Shown: one piece after another, positions 34,809 to 42,645 of the stretch
How positions within the stretch are numbered: position 1 is the stretch's first letter
Layout: every line of letters starts with the position of its first letter
NCBI GenBank assembly: GCA_016789605.1
Contig: JAEUQO010000053.1
Coordinates: 1 to 42,645, forward strand
Origin: Acidobacteriota bacterium
Lineage (GTDB): Bacteria > Acidobacteriota > Blastocatellia > RBC074
DNA: 42,645 nt
Direction of reading: 5' to 3'
Translations under genes and position numbers: made by a program
The notes under the pieces: model-generated
The model's database searches: none
What the model saw: only the letters and a program-made list of their open reading frames with translations
Told to the model about the DNA's origin: nothing

Positions 34809-35726
34809 ATGTCAGCAACCGGAAACTTACACCCACAGGATCAAACAGGTTACTTTCACATGCTCTGGGCTTCGCTGGCGTTTGCCATTATGGCCGCCGC
34901 CAGTCACCGCGCGGGCGAATATTGCGACTGGCAACTGGTGGTGGTGGCGCGCGCTTCGTTGGCGTTTTTGTTTGCCGTCATCATCGCCAAACTCGGCGGC
35001 GTCAAACTGGTCTTTCGCGGGCCAAAAACGCTGTGGGTGCGCAGCCTTGCCGGCAGCACCAGCATGTTGTGTAACTTCTATGCGCTGGCCAATTTGCCCG
35101 TGTCTGACACGCTGACGCTGATGAACACTTCGCCCATCTGGGTGACGTTGTTGTTATGGTTGGTCTTTGATCAGCGTCCGACCGCAGGCATCGTCGGCGC
35201 GGTGTTGACCAGCGTTATCGGCATTGCCTTGATTCAGCAACCGCATTTTCAAAGCGGCAAATTCGCATGTTTGATGGCGCTCTGCGGAGCATTCTTTACC
35301 GCCATCGCCATGCTAGGTTTGAATCGTTTGCAACACGTAGACCCGCGCGCCATCGTCGTTCATTTTTGTGGCGTCGCCAGTCTGGTCACGATCTCGTTTC
35401 TCTTGCTGACCAACCGCAAAGATTACAGCGCGCAATTGAGCAACGTTTCCGCCGTGAGCGCGCTTTTGCTGGTTGGCGTGGCAGGCGTTGCCGGGCAAAT
35501 CGGCATGACGCTCGCTTTTGCCAAAGGCCATGCGTCGCGCATTGCCGTGGTTGCGTTGTCGCAAATTCTTTTTGGCGTCGCCTGTGACATGCTGTTTTGG
35601 AATCGCTCCGTCAATCTGGTTTCCTGGCTCGGTATGGCTCTGGTGATGGGGCCGACTGCGCTGTTGATCCTGAGCAAACCGCCGCAACAAAGCCACGATC
35701 TGATCGAAGTCGAAATGGAAGACTGA
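34809..35726 (+). CDS. DMT-superfamily transporter with two EamA domains
   Basis: A 305-residue membrane protein with ten predicted helices in two EamA repeats, the standard layout and length of drug/metabolite transporters. Recognisable parts are MLWASLAFAIMAAASHRAGE (helix 1), LCNFYALANLPVSDTLTLMN with TSPIWVTLLLWLV (repeat 1), and GQIGMTLAFAKGHASRIAVV with LSQILFGVACDMLFW (repeat 2). Members export or import metabolites such as amino acids or nucleotide sugars; the substrate cannot be predicted. AAGGA lies just before the ATG. It is followed by a very strong hairpin at 35767-35813. Confidence 0.9.
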   Translation: MSATGNLHPQDQTGYFHMLWASLAFAIMAAASHRAGEYCDWQLVVVARASLAFLFAVIIAKLGGVKLVFRGPKTLWVRSLAGSTSMLCNFYALANLPVSDTLTLMNTSPIWVTLLLWLVFDQRPTAGIVGAVLTSVIGIALIQQPHFQSGKFACLMALCGAFFTAIAMLGLNRLQHVDPRAIVVHFCGVASLVTISFLLLTNRKDYSAQLSNVSAVSALLLVGVAGVAGQIGMTLAFAKGHASRIAVVALSQILFGVACDMLFWNRSVNLVSWLGMALVMGPTALLILSKPPQQSHDLIEVEMED

Positions 35727-35766
35727 TTTCCATTGCCCGGAATACCAGCAAGCTTTCGACGTGAAC

Positions 35767-35813
35767 ACGGCAAAGACACGGAGTCCCCCAAGCGGGCTCC
35801 GTGTCTTTGCCGT
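35767..35813. terminator. 17-bp perfect hairpin between convergent genes
   Basis: ACGGCAAAGACACGGAG at 35767-35783 pairs perfectly with 35797-35813, extended inside by CCC/GGG after a one-base bulge. It lies between the ends of the DMT gene (35726) and the leftward cysteine-rich gene (35849), so it can serve both directions. The T-run is part of the stem (CTTT) and the following TTT is short, so it is an atypical but probable bidirectional terminator. Confidence 0.65.
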
Positions 35814-35848
35814 TTATGAGCGATTTTGATGTTTGATAAGAACTGAAC

Positions 35849-36268
35849 TTACGATTTGTGTTTTGTGCCGCAGGCCCCGCCTGCGCAGCATCCGCTGCCC
35901 GCACAGCAACCGGCTTCGTGTTGCGCGACGCGATTTTTGCCCGGCTTGAGCGCCGCTTTGGTATTGGCAGACTTGTTTGCCGCTTTGTGCGCACAGCAAC
36001 TGTCATTCTTGCTGGCAGCTTTGGCCTGGCAGCAATCTTTGCCGTTGTTGTTCGTGGCGCAGCCTTTGTGATCTTTGTCAGCCGCACAGCAAGAACCGCC
36101 GTCGCAGCAAGCGCCTCCTCCACAGCAATCTGCGCTGGCTGCGTTAGCCGCACAGCAAGCAGCTTTTTCATGACTGGCATGCGTTTCCTGCAACGAAGGA
36201 TTCGAGGCATACACCATTCCCGCCAACGCAAACACAAACACGACGATTGAAAGTTTGATCCTGGACAT
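35849..36268 (-). CDS. Exported cysteine-pair-rich protein, probable metal binder
   Basis: A 139-residue protein. A signal peptide (KLSIVVFVFALAGMVYA) is followed by a mature region with 18 cysteines, eight of them pairs in CC doublets set in Ala/Gly/Asp/Lys context (for example AACCAANAASADCCGGGACC and GCCAGSGCCAGGACGTKHKS). There is also His at several places. Such density of vicinal cysteines suggests binding of soft metals such as Cu, Cd or Zn, or a heavily disulfide-bonded exported peptide. No family is recognised. AGGAG with good spacing marks the ATG at 36268; the frame open further upstream to 36373 is not supported. It is 83 bp downstream of another exported Cys-containing protein. 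Confidence 0.75.
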   Translation of the reverse strand: MSRIKLSIVVFVFALAGMVYASNPSLQETHASHEKAACCAANAASADCCGGGACCDGGSCCAADKDHKGCATNNNGKDCCQAKAASKNDSCCAHKAANKSANTKAALKPGKNRVAQHEAGCCAGSGCCAGGACGTKHKS

Positions 36269-36351
36269 GACAATTCTCCTGATTTTGAAAACAGTTCTTT
36301 TTGGCCAAGCCGTCTTGGCAACTTGTGATCGTGTGCAAAGACACGACCGGC

Positions 36352-36786
36352 CTAAATCAGGAGAACACAGCACTGCAAGTAGGTTTCCCGCTTCTGAAGC
36401 AGGAACGTTGGTTGGAAACGTGGCGCAGCGTTTGGCGCTGACTCGCCGACAGGAAGGTAAGCAGACGCAGCAGGAAGCGCGCGCACAAACCGCCCGACGC
36501 TGATTCCGCCAGGAAGTTCAGCCAGCGGCGCACTCAAGATGCAACATTCGTCATCACAGGGAGCCGTGGATGATTCAACCGGCTCCGGTGATTTTTCCGC
36601 ACAGCAGTCGCCATCCGTGACGGCGTTTTCCGCTGTGGTTGCGCAATGTTCCGCTGCGGGCGGAGTCTTTGCCAAGACAGATTGCCCGCAACAAAACACG
36701 CTGTTGGCTCCACTGAGAAAAATCGCCAGCAACACGACCAGCAACCGGGTAACTCTTCTTTGTCGGTTGGTGAATTGTTGCGTCAT
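36352..36786 (-). CDS. Exported protein with four CC doublets, unknown
   Basis: A 144-residue protein with an N-terminal membrane segment or signal peptide (VTRLLVVLLAIFLSGANSVF). Four CC doublets occur: CCGQ right after the hydrophobic stretch, DCCAE, ECCIL, and CC in the C-terminal YLQCCVLLI. Two single cysteines are also present (EHC and PC). The pattern resembles the small periplasmic proteins found near metal-resistance genes, but I cannot name a family. GGAG lies nine bases before ATG 36786, which is preferred to an earlier ATG at 36825. It is probably co-transcribed with the cysteine-rich gene downstream, and both may serve metal handling. Confidence 0.65.
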   Translation of the reverse strand: MTQQFTNRQRRVTRLLVVLLAIFLSGANSVFCCGQSVLAKTPPAAEHCATTAENAVTDGDCCAEKSPEPVESSTAPCDDECCILSAPLAELPGGISVGRFVRALPAASAYLPVGESAPNAAPRFQPTFLLQKRETYLQCCVLLI

Positions 36787-36914
36787 TGCGATTTTCTCCG
36801 TTTTGCGTTGCGTCTTTTTCCCCATTGGGAAGCTCTGAACCTACAAGCTAGCAAGTGCAATGCCGTAAACGCTGTCGCCACCTCCTTTCTTGTGCGCTGT
36901 TTGGTTGTTGGTCG

Positions 36915-38588
36915 TTATTTCGGTTGGTTGCTGTATTCGAGCACTTGTTTGTCTTGCAGCAATCGTTCACGCAGCTTGGCGTAGGGCACGTCTTGTACGG
37001 CCAGATTGTTGTCAATCGCCATTGCCGCTGCGGTTGCCGCTGACTGCCCCAGAATCATGAAGACCGGTTCCATGCGAATGCTACCAAACGCAATGTGCGT
37101 GCTCGACACGCAAACGGGAACCAGCAGATTTTCAATCTCGCCTTTTTTCGGCGTCAGCGAACCATAGGCGATTTGGTAGGGGCCATTGGTCGAAACGCCG
37201 ATGTCGCCTTCGTTTTGTACATAAGCGTCTTTGCCCGTACCGATGATGTAGCGCTGGATGTTGTGCGAATCTATGCCGTAAGAACCCATGCCGACCGAAT
37301 CCGGCGTCGGACGTTTTTTCAGCAATTCGTTTTCGGTCATCACGTAAGCGCCGATCAGGCGGCGAGCTTCGCGGACGTAAATCTGATGCGGCCAGTTGCC
37401 GTTGTCTTTGAATTCGTCACGCGTCAGGCCCCATTTGCGAAATTCGTCCTGCACGTCTTTGGGCACGCGCGGATCATTGGCGATGAAATAGAGCAGGCCT
37501 TTCTGGTATTGCTCGTGTTCGCGGATGATCTGACGGCGGCGTTCGTAACTGGCGTCGGGATAGTCGTAATTCATCCCGATGTTGTCCGTGCTGAAGGGGC
37601 CGTGATTGTTGGTGTCGGTTTTGCGGTTCGGAATGCGGTCGAACTTTTGAAAGGTTTCGCGCCAGCCCGCCTGAAAGATGCGCAACAACAGTTCGTATTG
37701 TTTCGGATCGTAGCCCGCAGGTTTCGGAAAGGGAACGCGGTTGGCTTCGAGATCGGTCAGACACATGCGAAAGCAATACGCCTGGACTTTTTTGTCTGCC
37801 GCGCCGTATTCGCCCGGTGACGCCGTCGAAATACGCGGCAGCACGCCGCTGGCCGGATCGCCGGGAGTCCAATACGGGCTGATCTTTTCTTTGACTGCGC
37901 CGAAATGGTGCCGGTGATGCAGCACGCCGGTTTGCACGCCGTTCCATTGCTCGCCGTATTGATCTTTCGATTCGCGGCCTACGTGATAGCTGACGCCCGC
38001 GGCGGCCAGCAAATCGCCTTCATAGGTCGCGTCAATGAACATCTTGCCGCTGTAACGTTTGCCGCTCAGCGTCGTAATCGAAGTGATGCGTCCGCCGGAT
38101 TTTTTGACGCCGGTTTGGCGGTTCAGCCATTCGTTGCGCACCACGGGAATTTTGTATTCGCGCACAAAGTCTTCAAAGACGGCTTCGGCAACGTGCGGCT
38201 CAAAAATCCACATTGTGCGATTCTCGCCATCCAGGGCGACAGTGCCCTGGCCTTTGTTGCCAAACTGTTCGCGCTTTTCCCACGCCCAGGCTTCGGATTT
38301 TTGGTAATGCTGATAGACGCGGTGATAAAACTCGCGCGCCAAACCGCCGATGACGGCTTTGTTGCCGGTGTCGGTGAAGCCCAAGCCGCCACTCGACAAT
38401 CCGCCCAGGTGTTTGTCCGGCGAAACGACGATCACGGTTTTGCCCATTTGTTTGGCTTGCACAGCCGCTGTCACAGCCGCCGCCGTGCCGCCGTAAATGA
38501 CCAGATCATATTGCGCAGGTTTGTTGGATTGGGTGTTCGCAGTTGCGGTAAGAACGAGCAGCAAAAACGGTAGTAAAAGGCGTCGCAC
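36915..38588 (-). CDS. Exported FAD-dependent oxidoreductase (FAD_oxidored, PF12831-type), copy 2
   Basis: A 557-residue flavoprotein, paralogous to the one at 32381-33964. A hydrophobic signal peptide (RRLLLPFLLLVLTATANT) precedes the FAD loop DLVIYGGTAAAVTAAVQAKQ and the family phrase DKHLGGLSSGGLGFTDTG. Shared later parts are MFIDATYEGDLLAAAGVSYH, GRESKDQYGE and LVPVCVSSTHIAFGSIRMEP. The start is placed at GTG 38588, which follows GGAGAG at good spacing; the frame stays open to a TTG at 38672 with no homology. It is separated from the upstream TonB receptor gene by a terminator, so it has its own promoter or needs read-through. Confidence 0.87.
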   Translation of the reverse strand: MRRLLLPFLLLVLTATANTQSNKPAQYDLVIYGGTAAAVTAAVQAKQMGKTVIVVSPDKHLGGLSSGGLGFTDTGNKAVIGGLAREFYHRVYQHYQKSEAWAWEKREQFGNKGQGTVALDGENRTMWIFEPHVAEAVFEDFVREYKIPVVRNEWLNRQTGVKKSGGRITSITTLSGKRYSGKMFIDATYEGDLLAAAGVSYHVGRESKDQYGEQWNGVQTGVLHHRHHFGAVKEKISPYWTPGDPASGVLPRISTASPGEYGAADKKVQAYCFRMCLTDLEANRVPFPKPAGYDPKQYELLLRIFQAGWRETFQKFDRIPNRKTDTNNHGPFSTDNIGMNYDYPDASYERRRQIIREHEQYQKGLLYFIANDPRVPKDVQDEFRKWGLTRDEFKDNGNWPHQIYVREARRLIGAYVMTENELLKKRPTPDSVGMGSYGIDSHNIQRYIIGTGKDAYVQNEGDIGVSTNGPYQIAYGSLTPKKGEIENLLVPVCVSSTHIAFGSIRMEPVFMILGQSAATAAAMAIDNNLAVQDVPYAKLRERLLQDKQVLEYSNQPK

Positions 38589-38682
38589 GAAGACTCTCCG
38601 AAGTAATGGGTGAAAATGGGTGAAATGGTTTCGCCCGGAACTTTCAGTTTCGTTGAAGACAAGTCTGACCAATTCCCGGCAG

Positions 38683-38724
38683 AAAATGCGGGCAGGAAAA
38701 GTCGCTCTTTTCTGCCCGCATTTT
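38683..38724 (-). terminator. Terminator of the TonB-dependent receptor gene
   Basis: AAAATGCGGGCAG at 38683-38695 pairs with CTGCCCGCATTTT at 38712-38724, and AAAAG at 38697-38701 pairs with CTTTT at 38707-38711, with one bulged G. On the minus strand it follows the receptor stop codon (38773) by about 50 bases and ends with TTTT. It stands between the receptor and the downstream FAD oxidoreductase. Confidence 0.8.
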
Positions 38725-38772
38725 GGCCGGAGACGGTTTGGGTCTGGTTCATAGACCGAACCGAAGGCGGCC

Positions 38773-41700
38773 CTAGAACGTCAGCCGCAGGCCCAACTGA
38801 ATGCGCCGCGCAGGCAGCGAGCTCAGAATGCGCCCGAAGTTCGGGTTGGCGTTGACGCCTTGCGCGTTTGGTTGGAAGGTCGTGTTCGGGTCGTCAAAGT
38901 TGACGAAGTTGAATGCGTTGAAGGCTTCCGCGCGGAATTCCAGGCCGACTTTTTCGGTCAGCTTGGTGGTGCGGAAGACCGACAGCGCCACGTCTTTGTA
39001 ACCAGGACCGCGCGTGCTGGGCAGCGTGCGCGGCACGTTGCCGATGACGAAGTTTGCCGGATTGCTGAAGCAGGTGGTCTTGAACCAACCGTTGGGGCCG
39101 CGCTCATCCAGCGTCGGATTGCACGTCATATCAGGCCAGTTGATGCCCGTGAAGTTGTTTGCGCCGCGCACTTTCAACGGACGCCCGGCTTGCAACGTCG
39201 TGATCGTGTTGAGCTGCCAGCCGCCGATGACGTGGCTGGCAAGGCCGTCTTTCACAAAGCGTCGGCCTTTGCCGAAAGGCAGTTCATAAACGGCGCTGAA
39301 AACCAGCCGCTGCGAAATGTCTTCTTCGTCAATGCCGCGATCCAGACGACGATCCAGGCGTCCGATACGGAAATCGCCTGCGCCGCCGCCGCCGCCCGCA
39401 ATCGAAAACGAATCATTGATGGATTTCGCGTTGGTGTAAGACAGCAACGCGCTCAAGCCGTTCGCATAGCGTTTTTCCGCCGTGAACTGGAACGAATGAT
39501 ACGTGCTGGAGGCTCCGTGGTTGGCCAGCAGACCGACGCTCAGGTAATCGGGGAACGGGCGCAGCAACTGGCTGCGCGCGACGGTTGCGCCAGACAGCGC
39601 ACCGGTGGTGATGATGCCGCGATACGGATTGGCAACCTGATCTTGCAAGGACAAACCCAGCGAGAAGTATTTCGGATCAAGCTGGTTCAAATCATAGTTG
39701 CCGCCGAACAGATGTACGCCGCGATTGCCTGCATACGTTGCCGCGAGAACCCATTTGCCCCACAGCTCTTGTTGAATGGTCAGATTCCATTGTTGGACGT
39801 ACGGCGTCGGTTGGTAAACCTGCTGATACCGTACGTTTTGTCCACGAAATGCTGACGGGCCGCCTGCGGCTCCTAATGGTTGCAACAGCGATGACGGGCC
39901 CACCGAAAATTGGAAGGCTTTGACCGGTGCGCCGCCCGTGGCGACAAAAGGCGTGTCAATGCTGAAGCCCAGCGAATTGGAAGTGTCGCCAGCAGTGTCG
40001 CCGCTTTCGATGGCGCTATAAATCAGACCGTAACCGCCGCGCACAGCAGTTTTGCCATCGCCGCGCACGTCCCAGGCAAAGCCTACGCGTGGGCCGAGAT
40101 TGTTTTTCGGCGGAATGGTGAAGTTACGTTCTTTGGTGACGCCCGCATACAGCAATGCGCCGGGCGTGTTGGTGAGCGGATTGGTGACAAACGGATCGAA
40201 GTTGGAACTGCGGTTCCAGCGTTCGGTCGGGCCGGTGGCGTAATCGTAGCGCAAGCCCAGGTTCAAGGTCAGCCGTCTGGTGATCTTCCAATCGTCCTGA
40301 AAGAAGCTGCCGTTTGAGGCGCTGTGGAACGCGAAAAACGGACGCGAGGACAAGCTGCCGCCTGACACTTCGCCCAATAAGTAGGTGGCAAAACCGAAAC
40401 CCGTTCCGGCGGGGCGTTGCGGATTGTTGGTCAGGCCGCCGCCAAACGTGAAGTTGCCCGATGGGTTCAACCGGTTGACGAAATTGAAGCGGTTCCAACG
40501 TTGATCCGTGCCGAATTTGAAAACGTGACGGCCTCTCGTCCACGTCATGCTATCGGCGATTTGCACCGTGTGTTGACGGCGATAACCGCCCGCGAATCCG
40601 CCGCGTCCGGAACCGAAAGGCAACACGCCGTCAATCACGATGGCCGGAAAGGCGTCTTGCGGAATGATGGCCGGAAAGCCCAATTGTCCCGGATAGCCTT
40701 TGTCAAAACTGGGATGTACGAAGTCCAGAAACTGGCGCGTACCGTTGACGCGCAATTCGTTGACCAGGGCTGACGAGAATACATGCGTGTGGCTGATGAT
40801 CAGGTTGTGATTGTTGCGTTGATCATTGCGCGCATCGGTGTCGGCGTCGCCATTGCCCCAGGCGCGATTTTGCCGCGTATTTTTGGTGCCCGTGTAACGA
40901 CCAAAGATTTTGTCTTTTTCGCTGAAGTTGTGATCAATGCGCACACTCGATTGAAACTGGTCAATCGGGAAGCCGATCAGCGAAAGGTAGTTGTTGGCGT
41001 TGGTGAATTGGTTGTTCGGCGCCACGTTGGGCAACGGCAAATATTGCAACAGCCGTTGCGATAGCGGATCAATGCGATTGGTCGGAATGATGTTGTTCGG
41101 GAATGGATCGCGGATAAATCCGCTGCCCGCCGGATTGGCGCGCGTGGTCGCCGGATCGTAAATCGTCAGCAGGTTTCCGTTGCCGTCGCGCGTGTTGGAA
41201 AAATTGCCGCTGCGTTCGAGCGCTGTCGGCACGGTCGCGCGGTTGATGTTGGCCGTGCGGAAATTCCATTGTTCCAGACCGACGAAAAAGAAGGTGCGGT
41301 CTTTGCCGCTGATGATCGCCGGGCCGCCCTGACCAAAACGCGGCAACGGCAGCGGACCGCCAAACGTGCCGCCGTATTGGTTGTAACGCAACACAGGTTT
41401 GGTGCGACCGGTGATCGGATCGCGCGTTGTCAAAAAGGCGTTGCGCGCATCCAGCGCGTCGTTGCGGAAAAATTCATACAACGAACCGTGATAATTGTTG
41501 GTGCCGCTGCGCGTGACAACGCTGATCACACCGCCGCTGGTCTGGCCATATTCCGCTGCCAGCGAATTGGTCTGCACTTTGAATTCTTCGACCGTGTCCA
41601 CCATCGGCACGACGCTGATTTCGTTGTGAACGGGGACGGTGTTGGTGCCGCCATCGAGGAACACCTGGTTGCTATAGACCGAACCGCCGTTGAAGCTGAT

Positions 41701-42255
41701 TTGCGAAAACGTCTGGTTATCCACTTCGGCAAATCCGTCTGCGCCTTTTGAGCGCGGTTGCACGCCGGGAATCAGTTTGACCAGATTGAAAACGTGTCGG
41801 CCATTGAGCGGCAGATTTTCGATGCGTTGCCGTTCGACGGTTGTGCCCAGGCTCGAGGCTTCGGTTTGCACACGTGAGACGTCGCCCGTGACGGTCACCG
41901 TGTTGGTCACTTCGCCGACTTGCAGCGAAATATCCAGACGGAGCCGCTGGCCGACTTCGAGCACCACGCCGGGTTGTTTGTGCGTGGAAAATCCGGCGGC
42001 GGTGACGGTGACTTCATATTCACCGATGGGCAACGACGTGATGGCAAAAACACCGTCAGAAGAACTGACCGCCGTATATTTCTGGTTGGTGGCGACGCGT
42101 AACACTGTCACCGTAGCGTTTGGCACCAGCGCACCCTGTGTGTCCTGGATTGTGCCAGTGATTGTCCCTTGCGGGGATTGGGCGAACACAAAAAACGAAA
42201 GTATCGCCAGAAGAATAGATGATGACACGAGCCGTGCGCTCAGTCGCTTGGACAT
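38773..42255 (-). CDS. Oar-like TonB-dependent outer-membrane receptor with carboxypeptidase-regulatory-like domain
   Basis: A 1160-residue outer-membrane protein. A signal peptide (VSSSILLAILSFFVFAQ) is followed by a CarboxypepD_reg-like beta-sandwich (about 30-115: GTITGTIQDTQGALVPNATV and EYEVTVTAAGFSTHKQPGV), and a plug domain (about 125-245: RIENLPLNGRHVFNLVKLIP, EYGQTSGGVISVVTRSGTNN). The barrel runs to the C-terminus, whose last residues (RRIQLGLRLTF) give the aromatic end needed for barrel assembly. This layout is greatly expanded in Acidobacteriota. With GH51, PL10 and FAD enzymes nearby it probably imports oligosaccharides, but this is inference. ATG 42255 has GGAGG five bases before it. 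Confidence 0.94.
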   Translation of the reverse strand: MSKRLSARLVSSSILLAILSFFVFAQSPQGTITGTIQDTQGALVPNATVTVLRVATNQKYTAVSSSDGVFAITSLPIGEYEVTVTAAGFSTHKQPGVVLEVGQRLRLDISLQVGEVTNTVTVTGDVSRVQTEASSLGTTVERQRIENLPLNGRHVFNLVKLIPGVQPRSKGADGFAEVDNQTFSQISFNGGSVYSNQVFLDGGTNTVPVHNEISVVPMVDTVEEFKVQTNSLAAEYGQTSGGVISVVTRSGTNNYHGSLYEFFRNDALDARNAFLTTRDPITGRTKPVLRYNQYGGTFGGPLPLPRFGQGGPAIISGKDRTFFFVGLEQWNFRTANINRATVPTALERSGNFSNTRDGNGNLLTIYDPATTRANPAGSGFIRDPFPNNIIPTNRIDPLSQRLLQYLPLPNVAPNNQFTNANNYLSLIGFPIDQFQSSVRIDHNFSEKDKIFGRYTGTKNTRQNRAWGNGDADTDARNDQRNNHNLIISHTHVFSSALVNELRVNGTRQFLDFVHPSFDKGYPGQLGFPAIIPQDAFPAIVIDGVLPFGSGRGGFAGGYRRQHTVQIADSMTWTRGRHVFKFGTDQRWNRFNFVNRLNPSGNFTFGGGLTNNPQRPAGTGFGFATYLLGEVSGGSLSSRPFFAFHSASNGSFFQDDWKITRRLTLNLGLRYDYATGPTERWNRSSNFDPFVTNPLTNTPGALLYAGVTKERNFTIPPKNNLGPRVGFAWDVRGDGKTAVRGGYGLIYSAIESGDTAGDTSNSLGFSIDTPFVATGGAPVKAFQFSVGPSSLLQPLGAAGGPSAFRGQNVRYQQVYQPTPYVQQWNLTIQQELWGKWVLAATYAGNRGVHLFGGNYDLNQLDPKYFSLGLSLQDQVANPYRGIITTGALSGATVARSQLLRPFPDYLSVGLLANHGASSTYHSFQFTAEKRYANGLSALLSYTNAKSINDSFSIAGGGGGAGDFRIGRLDRRLDRGIDEEDISQRLVFSAVYELPFGKGRRFVKDGLASHVIGGWQLNTITTLQAGRPLKVRGANNFTGINWPDMTCNPTLDERGPNGWFKTTCFSNPANFVIGNVPRTLPSTRGPGYKDVALSVFRTTKLTEKVGLEFRAEAFNAFNFVNFDDPNTTFQPNAQGVNANPNFGRILSSLPARRIQLGLRLTF

Positions 42256-42315
42256 ACTGACCTCCACGAATTGATCTGCTCAAAAATTGCCTTTTTATGC
42301 TCAGGCTTGGAATGC

Positions 42316-42344
42316 TTGACCTGTCTTGGCTAGGCTCTTATAAA
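42316..42344 (+). promoter_or_regulatory. Sigma-70-type promoter for the TolB-like regulator gene
   Basis: TTGACC at 42316-42321 and TATAAA at 42339-42344 are separated by exactly 17 bp. Transcription would begin near 42351, leaving a leader of about 120 bases. In that leader GGTTA/TAACC forms a short dyad (near 42404-42424) and GTTAAG appears twice, possible operator-like elements between this gene and the divergent receptor. Confidence 0.6.
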
Positions 42345-42472
42345 GAAGCCCACTTTGTGAGACTTGGACCGAGCTTCTACGCTTCTCCTACCAGAAAAAA
42401 CAAGGTTAGCGGGGTGCATTAACCGTTAAGACTGGCCGATGCCCGCCGTTGCGCACGTTAAGAGGTACGAAA

Positions 42473-42645
42473 ATGAGTCACGAACAAGCCCAGTACGAGC
42501 AGACCGCGTTTTCTCCGGCGGAAATTTACGCCCAGACGGATCGAATTTTGGAAAGCCGCCACTTTCGGCAAGCCAAAAGTCTGGAAAAGTTCTTGCGCTA
42601 TGTCGTCAGCAAAAAATTAGCGGGGGACGAGCAAGAGCTGAAAGA
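42473..42645 (+). CDS. N-terminus of a TolB/TPR-type acidobacterial regulator (3' end outside window)
   Basis: Only the first 57 residues are seen. After a polar start they read ESRHFRQAKSLEKFLRYVVS, the N-terminal signature of a very common acidobacterial protein group. In it this helical segment precedes a winged-helix-like region, a membrane helix, TolB-like propeller repeats and TPRs, and such proteins are often annotated as adenylate-cyclase-like or TolB-domain proteins. AGAGG lies at good distance before the ATG. Its divergent position next to the TonB receptor suggests a regulatory link. The remaining domains cannot be checked here. Confidence 0.7.
   Translation, partial: MSHEQAQYEQTAFSPAEIYAQTDRILESRHFRQAKSLEKFLRYVVSKKLAGDEQELK

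Overview
The window (about 42.6 kb, GC-rich apart from one AT-rich gene) reads as a chromosomal segment of an Acidobacteriota bacterium, probably class Blastocatellia or a close relative. This is an inference from gene content: a large Oar-like TonB-dependent receptor with an N-terminal carboxypeptidase-regulatory-like domain, the start of a TolB/winged-helix-type regulator with the HFRQAKSLEKFLRYVV signature, a PSCyt1-DUF1549-DUF1553 protein near a DUF1501 protein, and a mix of housekeeping genes. No rRNA, tRNA, CRISPR array, transposase or phage gene was recognised.

Layout. 1-5.6 kb (+): end of an MBL-fold hydrolase, a 57-residue membrane protein, ribose-5-phosphate isomerase B, a LytS/LytTR-type two-component pair, and a class A penicillin-binding protein. 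5.6-11 kb: an OmpR-type regulator (-), purC (+), a tiny Fis-like HTH protein (+) and polA (-). 11-12.3 kb: one AT-rich membrane protein gene with a channel-like pore segment, bracketed by an 11-bp direct repeat and probably acquired. 12.3-17.6 kb: a nitrilase-family amidohydrolase (+) facing a minus-strand cluster of GNAT, glycerate 2-kinase, Nramp-like permease and SDR, with two ATGA start-stop overlaps. 17.6-18.6 kb: a YjjX-type NTPase and a CheY-like receiver that overlap tail to tail.

18.9-28.4 kb is a closely packed minus-strand run: DUF1549/DUF1553 cytochrome-type protein, TrxC-like thioredoxin, DUF1501 protein, bifunctional FTCD (histidine degradation), the MntA antitoxin, its HepT toxin partner broken by one extra base, and gamma-glutamyltransferase, closed by a large hairpin terminator.

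28.6-42.6 kb looks like a plant-polysaccharide (arabinan/pectin) region. It holds a GH51 arabinofuranosidase, an exported protein joining a GH43-like propeller to a PL10-type pectate lyase, two paralogous exported FAD-dependent oxidoreductases (one coupled to a Uma2-family protein), a DMT exporter, two exported cysteine-rich proteins, the TonB receptor and, divergently, a regulator. A reasonable reading, not proven, is uptake of oligosaccharides by the receptor, cleavage by the exported enzymes and oxidation of products by the FAD proteins.

The points most worth follow-up are the channel-like island gene with its flanking repeat, the one-base HepT lesion, the paired cysteine-rich exported proteins, the Nramp homologue lacking the metal-binding motifs, the PL10 fusion, and polA and the PBP gene, whose candidate -10 boxes sit so close to the start codon that their mRNAs may be nearly leaderless.
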